Below are positions 1-12,894 of a DNA stretch of 64,000 nt, piece after piece. Below the pieces are notes generated by a model that searched no databases, had not been told where the DNA came from, and saw only the letters and a program-made list of their open reading frames with translations. The position numbers and the translations under genes were made by a program. The DNA is taken from contig JAVTVX010000021.1 in NCBI GenBank assembly GCA_033439265.1, positions 16,147,001 to 16,211,000 of the forward strand. The letters run 5' to 3'. Each line of letters opens with the position of its first letter. Positions within the stretch are counted from its first letter, which is position 1. This DNA is from Dillenia suffruticosa. Lineage: Eukaryota > Streptophyta > Magnoliopsida > Dilleniales > Dilleniaceae.

Positions 1-2382
1 GTAGGGCTGTCTGGGGGTTTTATGGTGTGAAGTGTCGGACAAGTTGGTCCAACTTTAATCCAGAGACCACTGATGACTCGAAAGCCCAAAAAAAAAGGGC
101 AAAGTTTTAGCATTTCTTTTGCTTTTGAAAAGCAGAATCAAAATCATAAGGTTAGAGTCAAGTCTTTTCGTTGCAAAAGGCCTGAGCAAAGATCAGGATT
201 GAGGAGGGGTGCATGTGGGTCTTATGCTAAGAGTCTCAAATCATCTCATTGGGCATGTCTCTTAAAGATGGGGTGTTACTCGAGGTCAGAAATTTATATT
301 ACATGCTAAATATTATTCGCAGAGAGAGAGAGAGAATAAAGATTAGAATTTTTAAAAATTTACTAATATTTTAAGACTTTTTAACAGTATTATATGACTT
401 TATTTCTTAATATTTTAACGTCTTTTATTAATTGATATACATTTTAATTTATTTTCCTTAAATTTCAGGTTACCCCTTCCTTTTTGCCCCGTATAGACCC
501 ATTTGGTAAAAAGGTGGTTGGACCACCATGGACCTAGCTATAATGAACTTGCACCTGTGTTGGGTCTTTTCATGTTAAACTTGGTCAAAATGGTGCGCAC
601 CCTCCTAGGCTTTATTCAGATTGGTATTTTATTGGGAACCTACCACGCCCTCGTGTTGGGTATTGGGGGTTAATTTTAGTGCCCCAATGCATCAAAGTAC
701 TTATAATAGGATTTTTTTTTTTTTATTATCGATTTTTAAATTTTATCCTATTAATCCAATTTAAATATGATAGTGTTCAATTTTTTTAGATTGATTCTCA
801 TAAATTTTTTTTCGTTATTCTTAAAACTCAAATTTAAATTTAAAATTTCTGATTAAGAGAATAAAGTGTTTGATTATTTACTCTAAAAAAATTTGATACT
901 TATGATAGGATCTCCTAAGAACATAATACTAGCCGATGATCTATCATCAATTTGATGGGGGGTGTACCAAATCAAGTCTTTTGTAGGGATCAAATGTTAT
1001 TATCACTGCACAACGTCTGCTTAAACCAATAATTAAACGTTTAACAGCCTTTAAACAAAATAGCAACAATAAATTAATTTAATACATCGTAACGTTAAAT
1101 TTCTTAATCTAAATTCTGAATTTGACTGACAAGTTAGATATAAAATATAATGTATTGAGATGATAACCCTTTAAATGAATTATAAATTCTGAATCGAATT
1201 AATCAAAATATGATTTCGGATACCTATTAATATAATTTTAAAAAAATAATAATTTTTAAACAAGATTTCAAATTGAGTTCTGTGTAAGAGAAAAATAAAT
1301 ATAAAAAAAATTTTATCGTTTAAAAACTTAACTCAAATGGAGATTCAATGCAAATACAGGATATAAATAATTTATGTACAAAAAAAAGTTTATCAACACT
1401 CCATTTCTAATGTAAAGTGTGGTGCAATTATGATAAATATTTTCTAATATACTGTGATAATTGTTGGATGTGGTAAGGCCAATCTCAATAAATTAACATC
1501 AGGAACCCTTCTTACTTTTCCCAACCAATGCATTAATTAGTTGTAGATTACAACTTATCCAACAGAGCCCACAGGGCCCATAATTACCACTCAGTAATGA
1601 TGCACTTCGCTGAAACCAGAGAGTTCTAGCAAGTTGTACAAGCTGTTAGGACAATAGTGTCTGGATAATCCACAAACTTGTTCTCTTTACCAACTAAAAA
1701 AAAAAAAAAACATGTGATGGAACTTGCATTAGCATTGCAATGCTTGGATGAATTCTAGTGAATCTGTCCTTCGTCTCAACTGCAGTTTACAATCACTTTT
1801 TTTCCACCAAGGCAAACGGTAGGCCACTCAGATAAGCAAAGCCTGAAAATCGGATCACCAAGTTATTAGTATAGAATCAAATTTTCCTAAACCATAGGAA
1901 TGAAGCTAATGAAACATAGAGTTTGCAACTCTTACAATGCTACTAAAGCAAAATTAAATGCATATAAACATAAATCATGTCATATTCTTTCTTAACATCG
2001 GATGCAACTAAAATAGAGGGTCACATCTTTGATCATAATCAAAGGCATTTTTTTTTGGTCTATTACAAAATGGAAGGTACATGGTTCCAAAACCCAATAT
2101 GTCACTTTCGTTAAAACCACCATATCGATGGATCAAGAGTTGAGATAAACTAAGTGGTGTTGAGCACCAATATAAGTTTTCCACAACCTACGTGAATCTA
2201 ATTCTCCCCATTGAATTGTATAGAAGAGAGTATTGCAAGTGAGATGATAAAAATTACTTGGCAACTCCAAGTTGAATCCCAACATCCAATTGAAGAATTA
2301 GAGTATAAGCCCCTTCGAGGCATATGTTTTTGTAACTAGGAAAAACATATAACAATAACAAAGCACAAACCGAATGGGTACC
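1..2382. other. Intergenic, no gene recognised
   Basis: AT-rich spacer downstream of the SYF2 gene. A 78-codon open frame at 73-309 has no recognisable domain or splice context and is probably chance. There is a short GA run near 320-335 and an A run near 1697-1712. The part adjoining 2382 should hold the 3' untranslated region of SYF2, which ends on the minus strand. I see no RNA gene here. Confidence 0.6.
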
Positions 2383-5300
2383 TCAGTCGGGCAAAGCAGT
2401 TCCTCGCTCCAGGTTGTTTTTAATCTCCAGAGTATATTTGCCAAAGGCCCGCTCAATCTTCTTGTTGAAATGCTCATTACGGTCATTGATTGAATCAATG
2501 TCCTTTTCTTCATGGAATCTCCTCCTCCGGCTAAATGACTTACGTTTCTCATCCCTGTCCTTAAGTTCTTGAACCATCCTGTCAATCTTCTCCTCTGAGG
2601 CCTTTGGTGCCTGCGCAGTCAAAACTCAAAATTTAAAGCTCCAAATTTAAGCAAAAGCAAGAGGAAGAGAAAGCACCTCCTTTTTCCCCTTTATAAAAAT
2701 GAATATGAAAAAATTATCACTTACTTTTCCATACTGCAGGCTTGATGCTTCACGGTAGAATTCTGGATCAGCCTCTTTCATTTTATTGTACTCCTCAAGA
2801 TCACACTCTATATTCTTTGTACGCTTCTTGTATGCATTATACAGTGTTTTCTGATTAAAAACTGTTAGACAAGATGCTATCTGTCAATGAAATATTGGAT
2901 TGTAGTTTCCTGTACAGCGAGTTCAATTGAAAGGACAAAGAAAAGGTTCTATCAAATATATCAAAGGACTATGACAAAAGCATCCTAACAATTGCAAGGT
3001 CAAAACTCATCATTTCCCAGAAAGAGGCACCTAACAATTGCAAGGTCAAAGCTCATCATTTCCCAGAAAGAGGCAGTTATCTTCATAAACATGTCAACTC
3101 TTTCCTGCTCCAAAAATGAGCAGTTAGAACAATTTGGGACAATTTGGGACATTTTGGGGATTTCTGTAAATCCATTTTAAGTAGCCATGAAAGCCTTCCA
3201 TACTACCCAATAACCATGTGGCAATACACATTTACGGATGCTCTTGGAAACCAAATTTAAATCAAGAAATAGAAAAGAGTTACAGATTGTATGAACATAC
3301 CATCCCAGCCAAAAGGAGCAGGATCCTTTTCCCACTTCTTATATTTTGTCTCTGCCATCTCTTGTGTATCTAGCATATATGCCTTTGACATATCCAAACC
3401 ATTTGCATCCAGAAGTTTGCCAATCTTTTTCTTCCTCTCCTCGAGCCACTTTTGTTTGGAAATACCCCTCGACTCTTGTGGAGCCTCCATTCTTTTCTTC
3501 TCTGCCACCATGGCAGTTTGATTAGCTTTTCTTGCCTCATTCTGCATGGAGAAATAACCCCGAAATAAATTTTAGAAAACAGAAGGAAAATATAACCGAC
3601 ATACACATGCAGATAATCAAACAGCTTTTCCTTAGCCAGACAATAAAACAGCATCCAAGTAGAAGCTTTATGCAATCATACCATCTTAAGCTTTATTTCA
3701 AAATATCTCTTCTGCCTCCCTGACATTTCTGACATGTCTACTTGAATGTTCTCCTCTGCAGGATGGTCATTGTCCTCATCAGAATGCTCATCAGAATGTG
3801 CTCCATCATGATCTATATCTAGGCGATGACCCAGCTTCTGGATGCCTGAGTCAGGCTCAGCACTGCCACTACTGGCTAACGCAGCTGTAATGAGATGAGT
3901 AACAAAATATCTGGCTCAGGAGAAAATGAAAAATACAAATGCATATGAGACAAAAAAGCCACATAAACTGGCTGCCAAATTGAGTAGGCCCCAGGATTGA
4001 ATGCATTACTTATGATAGTCTTTTTCGATGTGATGCAATCATGCAATTTCTATGCCCAATCATTGCTTGGAAAAAAAAAGGATATATTCTGACATGAAAC
4101 GAGGACAATGCAATTTCACAAAAGAATATCACGCAAATCAAAATTAATGTTCTCACTATGCCTGTGAACCTTCAAATAACTTGTCTTGTTAAGACAGCTG
4201 CCTTTTATCAAGCAGACTCCAAACAATTACAACATGTAAATAAAACATAAATAAGATCCCTTAGATGACTACATCTAATTCTCTCTCTGATATTAGTAAC
4301 AGAGAGTTTCATGATTCCAGTGATCCAGAAAAACCTATCGGTATACTTGTTTCTCATTATAGTGAGGACTCGTTCATGCAATAGCCTATAAAATTCCTTC
4401 GGTAATGCCATAACATGCCATCAAAATCATACTAGATCACGTTGGTGTCATAGCGTGCCGCCAAAATCACACCAGATTTTTTATATTTTTAAGCTAAAGT
4501 ATTTTTACGTGCACAAGTTTGGAAGGAATGGGGGTGTCTTTCCATGAGATAGAGAACTCAAAACTCTAAAAGATACAACATCAATCGTTTAAATGGAGGA
4601 AGAAAAAAGAGAAACTAACATCTTAAGCTCCTGACTCGATGTCTTCAATATTCAATTTAAGGATCCACACTAATGTTTTGGAAAAGAAAAAAAATAAGTG
4701 CAAACTGCAGAGTACTCTCTTGTGGATTGCCTATTGGGCAACCAGCAAAGAGCCCACAATAGTTTACTTCCTCAGCAAATTACCTCCACTTTTTCACTTG
4801 CCCCAGCTTTTCTCCCTCCATTTGCTGTTACCTCTAAATCCCAAACTTATTAATCTAGACTTTCCTTTAACTCTCCAACTATCTTCAAAATTCTAAAGCT
4901 CAATCCCTAATTGATTGCCAAATTCATCCATGTTGGATTTATTGATGGAAAAATTTAGTTCCATGACCAAGAAAAGGACAACAAACTCGAGTGAAAACCG
5001 GTAAAAAAGGAGCAAGTGATGCAGGGGGGACAACTCAATCATTAATTCAACATAGAAGACTCTTTGAAGGTTTTAAAATCCTGGGGAGTTAGTTGCCAAA
5101 TGGAAAAACCACACGTTGGTATTCTGCATTTTGCCCCCCCCCCCATACCACCCTTTGTGTGTGCACTAGTAAACTGATTGGGCACATGCAATTATCCACA
5201 AAACACACATAGCAGATAAGAACTGCAGACCTATGTGGGCTCAAAACCTCTTTGGTGCAATTATCAAAATTTGAACCATATGTTTGGCTTAAAGCGAGAC

Positions 5301-6180
5301 ACGTCTCCCAGCTTGCATTGGATATGGGTGTGTTTTGGAAGATATTTTAGTTTTAACTTCATGCTTGCTAACTTAGATAATAAAGAAAAGCGTAGAATGA
5401 AAGCCAGACATGGATAATTTACCTCAATATCAAAATACAACTGAGGTGAGCAAGAATTTTTAGGTTACTACTCTTAGAAACACAAGACCCACTCCACAAA
5501 CAAGAACATATAGGCATTGGCAAACGGCATTAGACTACAGAGTTTTGCCTCTTCGGAGTAAACATATCAAGACCCATTCCTAAAACCATTCAAAACTAAT
5601 TGTTGGACATCACAACTTACTCTAGAAAGGTGAAATTTACTAACACCGAATGCAATAAGAACCCCTGGTGTGCGCAATCATCATAAAAAGGGCCGTAATA
5701 CTCAGAAAACCCTCAATATGGAACAAAGAGAAAGCTAGAAGCAAAAACTCTCCCATCTCGTAGCACCTGATAAACATCACAGAAGGCCACGCACAGAGAA
5801 GGAACCCAAAGGTTAAGGCGGGTATGTTCATCATAAAGAAAAAAAAAAAGATATTTTGAACAGGACACTATGTTTACATAAGCCAATTAGAAATATTTAA
5901 ATCGATTTATATCGGGCATTCCCCCAGCACAATTACAAGACAACTAAGAAAAATAACAAATTATTATTATTATTATTTTTTGAATAATCCTCTTTTTTGA
6001 CAAGGAAAGATATATTTGGATAACTGTCCAAGATACAGAAACCAACATTAACCAACCTGATTCCCTTTTATCAATTCGCGCCTTTGCTTCAGCAATTTTT
6101 TTGAAGCAATATTCTACACATTCATGGTAAGGATTAGATGCGTTGATGCAATCTGGATGCACCCTTCTCTCCTCGGACAT
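2383..6180 (-). CDS. SYF2: Pre-mRNA-splicing factor SYF2 (five coding exons)
   Basis: SYF2 is a small coiled-coil component of the Prp19/NTC-associated spliceosome and acts in the nucleus. Coding exons on the minus strand are 6057-6180, 3682-3884, 3301-3541, 2725-2861 and 2383-2610. They total 933 nt, or 310 residues, in one continuous frame with GT-AG borders. The protein starts MSEERRVHPDCINASNPYHE, a block typical of plant SYF2. A short acidic linker follows, then the charged family core with the motif GLDMSKAYMLDTQE, and a C-terminus ending ALPD. Exon 4 opens five codons earlier than the nearest AG suggests (VFNQ before KTLYNAY), which keeps the frame. Intron 1 is about 2.2 kb. A probable intron in the 5' leader has its acceptor near 6222, and a GA tract lies at 6809-6864. 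Family assignment is strong; exact leader splicing is inferred. Confidence 0.93.
2984..3075. repeat. 46-bp perfect-period tandem duplication in a SYF2 intron
   Basis: Two adjacent 46-bp units (2984-3029 and 3030-3075) both begin cctaacaattgcaaggtc and differ by about one base. They lie in the intron between SYF2 exons 3 and 4. Near-identity suggests a recent local slippage or repair duplication. Confidence 0.9.
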
Positions 6181-6805
6181 TACTATCTGTGTTCAATGCC
6201 TCCTATACTCTTCAATAATCTGAAAAAAGGGGGAAAACGATATTTAGACTATGATCACACTTATTAAATCTCAACCCCCTCTCAAAAAAGGGAAAGCCCT
6301 AGTTCCGTTCACCCAAAACTTCCTACTAATCATTGACAATTTAACCTGGATTGTAATTGCGACTATTGATACGACAAAAACTTCAAAATCTTAAAGCTTG
6401 CAAATCAAATAACAACGCCCCCCAAAAAAAAGATTGACAACTACAAACCTCAAACCCTTGGTAAATTTAGCAAAACCCTAGTTTCCCTTCAGCCAATTTT
6501 TTCTTTCAAGTGAATAATAAAGTTTTTGACTTATGATACACCAAAGGGTTTCAAATTTCAGAGACTGAAAGACAAACTAGAAGATTTCTTGAACTAAATT
6601 GAATCTGCACATGCAATCATCAATTCGTTCTTTTGTTTTTTGAAGGAACAAATGTTCTTCCATATCCCAAACAAACAAACCCTCGAGTCACACGAAAAAA
6701 TAGCTTATTTGGAAACAATTAATCCATAATCACAACATAAGATAATTGCAGCTACTTCAGAACAGCATATTTAAAAGACCCCAGAAACTAAAATCAAGAG
6801 AACCC

Positions 6806-6808
<3 letters not shown>

Positions 6809-6864
<56 letters not shown>
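6809..6864. repeat. (GA)n microsatellite in SYF2 5' flank
   Basis: An uninterrupted dinucleotide AG run of roughly 56 bp sits about 630 bp upstream of the SYF2 start codon. GA/CT runs in plant leaders are candidate sites for BBR/BPC GAGA-binding proteins; that role is inference here. Confidence 0.9.
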
Positions 6865-6866
<2 letters not shown>

Positions 6867-8970
6867 ACCTGCCCCTTTGGGGGTTTTCCTTTTGCAAGGG
6901 AGAGAGGGAGGGTCGAGAAGGGGCTTGTATTATTCGATGCCCGATGGGGGCGTGTGGGGGTGGACTGGTGGGGCCAAGCGGGAGTGGGAAAGTAACAAAC
7001 ATTTTAGGCCCGGAATGGCCCAGTTATTCGATGCCCATGTTTTAGGTGTTCTTTTAAAATGAGGAGAGTAGCGCAAAGTTCAGCCCATTTATTATTTTGG
7101 ATCCAAAAGCATTCGAGTAATACATGGAGTCGACAATAAAAAATATTAAAATCTTATAAAAATTCATATTAATAAGAATTAATAATCTTTAAAATTGAAG
7201 AATTTTTAATGGCAAAGGTATTTTTAAAATATATTCAGATAGGGAGTAGAGTAAAATATATTTAATTTAATTTTAAGCTCATTTGGCCAATAATATTATT
7301 TTACAACACATATTGCGCATTTACAAAATTTTCACCCGATTCGAATTTAAATTATGAAAATAATATGCATATTTATTAATAAAGCAAGTTGATGAGGTCC
7401 CATTTACAAAACTAGTTTAAAAATTATGTTTTTAAGTCCATTGTGCTAATTTGGTGATCAAACCTAAACAGGTGCTTGCACTTCTAAGTAAATATAAACT
7501 CACATTCTAGCTTGTAAAGAACCCTTAAAAATGGATAATAGTGGTGAGTATATATGAGCTCAATTTATCAAGAAATTTTGTGATGTTGGGTGCATTTTCG
7601 TTACAATGTTATTACAGGCACCCCATAGCAGAATGAGGTAGCAGAATGAGGTCGTAGAATGGAAGCTAATTTCCAAGTTGCATGTGCTAACCTAAAAGTA
7701 TCTTTGGACAGTTCGAAGTCCGAATCCCTAGCCTCTTCTTAGGGATGCTGTTTCCCTCCAGGCTCTTTTTGCCCTATGTTCCTCTTCTTGGTTGTCTTCT
7801 CCGTTGGCCCGATTTGGGGTGTTTAGTCCCTCTGTCAGTTAGGGTTAGCCAGCGCCTCTTGTGTTTTTAGGTATTTTTTTTGTTACATTAGGATTTAAAT
7901 CCAAAACAAAGGAAGTTATGATTATTAAGCTATTTTTTATTAGGCATGTTTCTCTTTGTTCTTTCCAAGCCCCAGCGGGGGCTCTCCCCTATGGGTTCTA
8001 AGGCTTTCCCTTGTGTGTCAGGGCTCCCCCCCCCCCGGGCACCCAATATGTAAAAAAGGGTTTAAAATTTATTAGCTACATATGTTAATTTTTTTTATGG
8101 TCCATTATTCTATATATTAAAATTCTAAGAAGAAAAACTAGGTTTTCGTTCATTCCGTGTTACCTAGTAGTTGAGAAATGAAATAAAATAAACCCAAATT
8201 AATGAAAGAGAGTTGGATATCTCGGAGGTGGTTAAGGTTTTGGCTCACGCAATATGCTCCTCCATCAAGCATTACTTAAAACTCCATTCTCTTCCTACAT
8301 GACCTTCCCATAAATCTCTCTCTCTCTCTCTCTCTCATGCACGAACAACACTTCACCTACCAACATAGCAGCCAAATTCCTAACACAAATTTAGAAGCTC
8401 AAAGGAGTCTGAAAATTTTTTATGCTTTTGCTTCTAAGTTGACGTAGAGAAGAAATTCTAAGAATTCACTTCAAGAAGAGATCTTCTTTCCTCTGCATGC
8501 GAATTTGCTGAGATGGGTTTCATTTGAATGAGGTAAACATTGACTGTGGATGATGATGGAGGCAGTTAAACATAGCTATCAACTCAAGTTTTCCTGAATG
8601 GATATCTGTTTTTGTTCTGTTTTGGTTTTTCTTGTTTTTGGTTCATTGTTGTGTTTCTCTTGCTTTGTTCAGTCAAGAGAGGTGGCACAAAAGGCAAAAG
8701 AAGATACCTTTTTTGGGCAGGTATTCACGTTTTCTCTTCTTTGGTACTTTGTGATTTTGAGTGAAAAGTTTTATGTGATTGTGTTGTGTGTTTTGGGAAA
8801 CATTCTGCTTTCTGGTGATGAAATTTGGGGATTGCTTTTTTTCCATTCTCTGACAACATTGACAAGAAAAAAATATTCTGCGGAACGCAAACTTTGAACA
8901 CAATTGATTTGATAAAAGTATAAACTTGTATCATTTTGAAAAGATTAGCAAGTGTAGTTTATAGGAATGG

Positions 8971-9143
8971 TTTTTCTACAATATCTAGGGAGTATTAAGG
9001 TACAATATAAAGACTTTTGTTTTGTATCGATAATTCTTTAAGTACCACGCAAGGTTTAAAGGCACAACACGAAGGCTGTTGCGTTATGCTTCGTAGGCCT
9101 GGATAAGGGTATTGTAGAAAAATTCGTTTGTAGAAAAATTCGT
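8971..9143. repeat. Short inverted-repeat element upstream of AMS
   Basis: The 13-mer tttttctacaata at 8971-8983 is matched by its reverse complement tattgtagaaaaa at 9110-9122. A partial second copy of the right arm (gtagaaaaattcgt) follows immediately. The layout resembles a small foldback or MITE remnant of about 150 bp inside the proposed AMS leader intron. No clear target duplication was found, so the element class is uncertain. Confidence 0.45.
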
Positions 9144-9231
9144 AGTTGATCATATCATTTGTGATATGATTTTCTCCTCAGAATTTGTGCTGCATAGCAT
9201 CTGATATATGTCAAATTTCATTGCAGGAAAT

Positions 9232-9354
9232 ATGAACATGATGCAGAATCTTATGGGTAGGCTAAGACCCATTGTGGGTTTGAAAAGTTGGGATTATTGT
9301 GTTCTTTGGAAACTTAGTGAAGACCAAAGGTTTGACCTTTAGAACGCCCGAGCA

Positions 9355-9448
<94 letters not shown>

Positions 9449-11694
9449 ATTTCAAATATTGGAATAGGTTCCTTGAGTGGATGGATTGTTGTTGTTCTGG
9501 AGTTGAGATCACACAAAGTGCAGGAGAGGAGCTGCTTTTTCCTGTTTCATCTGTCGTTGCTTGCAGGGATGTCATGTGTCAACACCAAAGAACTCAGTCT
9601 TGTGATCTTCTTTCGCAATTGCCCTCTGCCTTGCCTTTTGATTCTGGGTAATCATATTTTTCCTATGCAAAGCATTATTTAACTAAATTACTTGCAAAGC
9701 CCCTTCCTTTTGGGGGGGGGGGTTTAAATTAACTAGACAAGCTCTTGAACAGTATTCATGGTCAGACCTTGATTGCAAACCAACCCAAGTGGCTCAACTT
9801 TTGTCATAGTTCAGATTCATCTGTGTCCGAGGTAAGCACTTAATTTTCTCTCGACCTCAGGTGACTAGTCTTGATTGACTAGCATTTTTTTTTCTTTCCC
9901 CGTATGTCTTTTCATAAGGTGATCTAGCAAATCATAACAGGCTATTCCCGGAAGAACATCACTTTCGCGTTAAATCTTTAATTTATTTAATGCGCATCTG
10001 AAGCTTATGTTTTTGTGAAATGACTCATGCAGGAAAACATCGGAACAAAGGTTTTAGTTCCTGTGCCTGGAGGACTGATTGAGCTATTTGTTGCTAGACA
10101 AGTATGACCATTATGTTTTCTCTCTCTCGCAAGAATGAAAACCCTCAAACCTTTTGAATGACCAACATATATTGGCTAAGTCCAAGCGGCTTATGTTGTA
10201 GGTTTCTGAAGATCAACAAGTCATTGACTATGTCACAGCTCAAACTAGCTTGTCATTAGACCAAGAAGTTCTGATGAACTCAAACAACATCGATACAATC
10301 ACCAATCAAAAAGACTTCGACAGTCATTTCCAATCACAGACTGCAGTGGAAAATCTGAACCTGCCGTATGAGATTTCCGATCAAATCTGTCACAGCAATT
10401 CCGCAGTGAACTTTCTTCCACAATTCCATATCAACGGGGAAAATAGAAGCAGAAATGACTTCTTCTTCGAAGAATCAAATGAGTCATTTTTGTCTGATAA
10501 GCCTATTGACCCATTTAGTTCACCAGTGCAAAATGGGTATCACGATATAGAGTCATTGCCAGAGTCTACTCTAACAAGTGTGCAAATTAAGGAGCAACAA
10601 GGGAGTGAAAAGGTATCACTCAAACGAGAGAGGGGTCAATCAGACTCAATGTCAGAGGGCAGTGATCAGATTGATGATGACGAAGATCACAAGTATAGGC
10701 GAAGAAATGGAAAAGGTCCTCAATCCAAAAATCTTATGGCAGAGAGGAAGAGAAGGAAGAAGCTCAATGATAGACTTTACTCTTTGAGGTCACTTGTTCC
10801 GAAAATTTCTAAGGTAAAAGTGACGTGCTTCTTTGCATCGCAGCAAAGCTAGTGGTCTAATTTGTATACTTCATTTGCAGTTGGATAGAGCTTCAATTCT
10901 TGGGGATGCTATAGAATTTGTAAAAGAGTTGCAAAAGCAAGCAAAAGAACTTCAAGATGAACTTGAAGAGAATCCGGATGATGAAGGTGGTAGGAACACT
11001 GGTGCCCTTAGTAACCTGCAGTCTGAAATTCTGAACCAAAATGCACTTGACTTGGGGACTAACACTCCACATGAAAAAGCAACGATGGGGCTTCATGTTG
11101 GATCCACAAGACAAGCTCATGACTCCGAAATCAACAATGACAAGTCACAACAAATGGAGGTAATGAATTGGTGTGTTCCCTTTCCTCTTTATCCTTCTCC
11201 TTTTTTCTTTTTGACTAAAAGTTAAAAAATGCAGGCACAAGTAGAAGTGGCGCAAATAGAAGGAAATGCATTCACTGTCAAGGTGTTTTGTGAGCACAAG
11301 CGTGGTGGGTTCGTGAGTTTGTTGGAAGCTCTGGACTCTCTGGGCCTAGAAGTCACAAATGCAAATGTGACTAACTACCTAAGCCTAGTTTCATATGTTC
11401 TGAAAGTAGAGGTGAATTCCTAGAGCAACATATTCTCCTGAACTGGAATTAAACTAGAACTAACCGGTGTCTTTTTTGTCTCAGAAGAGGGATACGGAAT
11501 TGGTTCAAGCTGATCATGTTAGGGACTCATTGCTTGAGATAACGCGAAACTCAATTACAGAGTGGCCTGATATGGCTAGAACGGCTACAGAGAATAGCAG
11601 GAGAAACATGGATTATCATCACCATCACCACCACCATAACCTCCACGACTACCACATCAACTCTCACCACCACCACCACCACCTTCATAACTAA
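9232..11694 (+). CDS. AMS: bHLH transcription factor ABORTED MICROSPORES (AMS) orthologue
   Basis: AMS is a tapetum-expressed bHLH activator needed for pollen-wall and pollen development. Exons are 9232-9329, 9468-9647, 9753-9831, 10033-10101, 10202-10813, 10881-11159, 11235-11411 and 11485-11694. They give 1704 nt, or 567 residues; Arabidopsis AMS is about 571. The N-terminal bHLH-MYC_N-type region starts [16 protein letters not shown] and contains [14 protein letters not shown] and a CCCSG motif. The bHLH lies at about residues 317-366 ([16 protein letters not shown], then [10 protein letters not shown], split exactly by an intron). An ACT-like region follows at about 440-510 ([15 protein letters not shown]). 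The C-terminus is histidine-rich with two His runs, as in AMS. The start is chosen because it aligns with the family N-terminus directly after a TTGCAG acceptor. Every exon keeps frame, so the gene looks intact. Confidence 0.95.
9357..9447. repeat. (CT)n microsatellite filling AMS intron 1
   Basis: About 90 bp of almost pure CT repeat makes up two thirds of the 138-nt first coding intron of AMS (9330-9467). It ends about 18 nt before the acceptor, so it acts as, or adjoins, an enormous polypyrimidine tract. Confidence 0.95.
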
Positions 11695-12230
11695 TTAAGC
11701 AACTGGAGTGAGTTTCACTAGGGAGTCATTTCGTCGCCTCTTTGCTTTCTACAATGTTCAAGGTTTAAGATGAATTTATCTACTCTTTATAATATCCACC
11801 AGATCATATCAAATTGCTCTAATGAATGCATTTTTATAGGTCCTTGGGTTGCTCATAATAGGTTGTAGTTAATGGGGACTGTGTAAACATCATCATCAAA
11901 AAGCTGAAGCAATATGCATCATCACAATTAAGAAGCTATATGTGAAGCCAGATTTTTCCATTGGCCTAAGTTAACAAGTAAAGAGAACAACATAAGGATC
12001 CTTAGATCTCGATGTGGATGACAAACAAGGACAGACATGAAAAGATAGATTGGGGCCTTCCTTTGATTATACTCAATTTCATCTCTCTTTGTCAAACTGC
12101 CAAGTTTAACCGTGATGGAGAAAAAAAAGGGAGGGACGCTAGTACAGTTTAGGACTAATCCAAAACAATTCATAGAACTTGAAGTTGCAAACAAATAACT
12201 CGCTCTTCCCAAAGTAAACCAAATATTGTC
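11695..12230. other. Convergent spacer between AMS and phytocyanin genes
   Basis: The two genes converge here, so this 536-bp stretch should contain both 3' untranslated regions. A weak antisense open frame of 94 codons (11928-12212) lacks recognisable features and is treated as chance. Confidence 0.6.
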
Positions 12231-12894
12231 TCAACTAGTCATCACGAACAAAATTCCTAAACCTACAAAGAACATCCCTATGCTCCATTTTTGACAAGCA
12301 CAACCTTTACCTTGGTTTGTCATAGGGCTTGGAGTCGTAGGAGAAGATGGAGTACTACTATTGGCTATGGCATCTTTGACATCAATCACCAACTTCATCC
12401 CTCCAAGACAATGCCCTTCAATGTTGCAAATGAACCAATACTTCTCTGCTTGTGTGAGGCTTACTGTGTCTTTTCCACTATAATAGGATGCTAATACCCC
12501 TGTACTCGCATTGCAGGACTGATACACATCTTGTGTCACTTGGTGCACATCATGTTGTCCCTTAACATATATGAAAACTACATCATCCCAAAAAAAGGGA
12601 AAAGACCTAATTATGCTTAATTCATATAAGAAAACCAATGATTAGAGAGGGTGGGGAAGAAGGCCCTCATAATAACGCTCAATGAAGATAACTACACTGC
12701 TCATTGAATTATTAAAAGAGAAAACTCTAACCAAGAGTATCGCCCACGGTGAAATTGTACTTCTCTGACCATTTGAGGTAGTTTACTCCGATGTTCCACT
12801 GTTCATCATCTCCAACTGTGTAAACTGCAGATTGAAAACCATGAAAATAAAAACTAATGATCAACAAAATGGGTAAAAGCATAGTTTTCCCCAT
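12231..12894 (-). CDS. Phytocyanin (uclacyanin/plantacyanin-like blue copper protein)
   Basis: This is a secreted type I copper protein expected at the cell surface. Two exons, 12732-12894 and 12231-12577, encode 169 residues. Residues 1-23 form a signal peptide. The phytocyanin domain spans about 24-123. All four copper-site positions are present: His66 (HDVH), Cys105, His110 and Met115 in the spacing C-x4-H-x4-M. A Met axial ligand fits uclacyanin/plantacyanin rather than stellacyanin. Cys76 and Cys111 are placed for the conserved disulphide. Three N-glycosylation sequons (N47, N77, N127) are visible. A Ser/Pro/Thr-rich linker (130-140) leads to a hydrophobic tail ending VMTS, consistent with a GPI anchor. 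The intron acceptor at 12578-12579 is the choice that restores GDTLVFIYV. The family is certain; the subgroup name is less so. Confidence 0.9.

Larger units (their letters stand above)
6181..9231. other. Divergent intergenic region between SYF2 and AMS
   Basis: This 3-kb spacer holds the 5' flanks of two genes transcribed away from each other. On the left is the SYF2 leader, with telo-box-like accctag motifs (6470, 6800) and a (GA)n tract at 6809-6864. On the right, a CT run near 8314-8336 and a donor-like GAG/GTAAAC at about 8531, paired with the acceptor TTGCAG ending 9226, suggest an intron in the AMS leader. Between 7.6 and 8.05 kb the sequence looks repeat-like but I cannot classify it. 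Open frames in the region have no supporting features. Confidence 0.55.

Noticed and set aside
4208..5834. Short frames inside SYF2 intron 1
   Set aside because: No homology recognised and flanked by SYF2 exons that splice over them in frame.
8598..8897. Hydrophobic 99-codon frame upstream of AMS
   Set aside because: T-rich intron-like sequence within the proposed AMS leader; no start context or family match.
9262..9682. Open frames across the CT/GA microsatellite at AMS intron 1
   Set aside because: They are repeat translations (LSLSLS, REREREREs). The true reading is two AMS exons either side of the intron.
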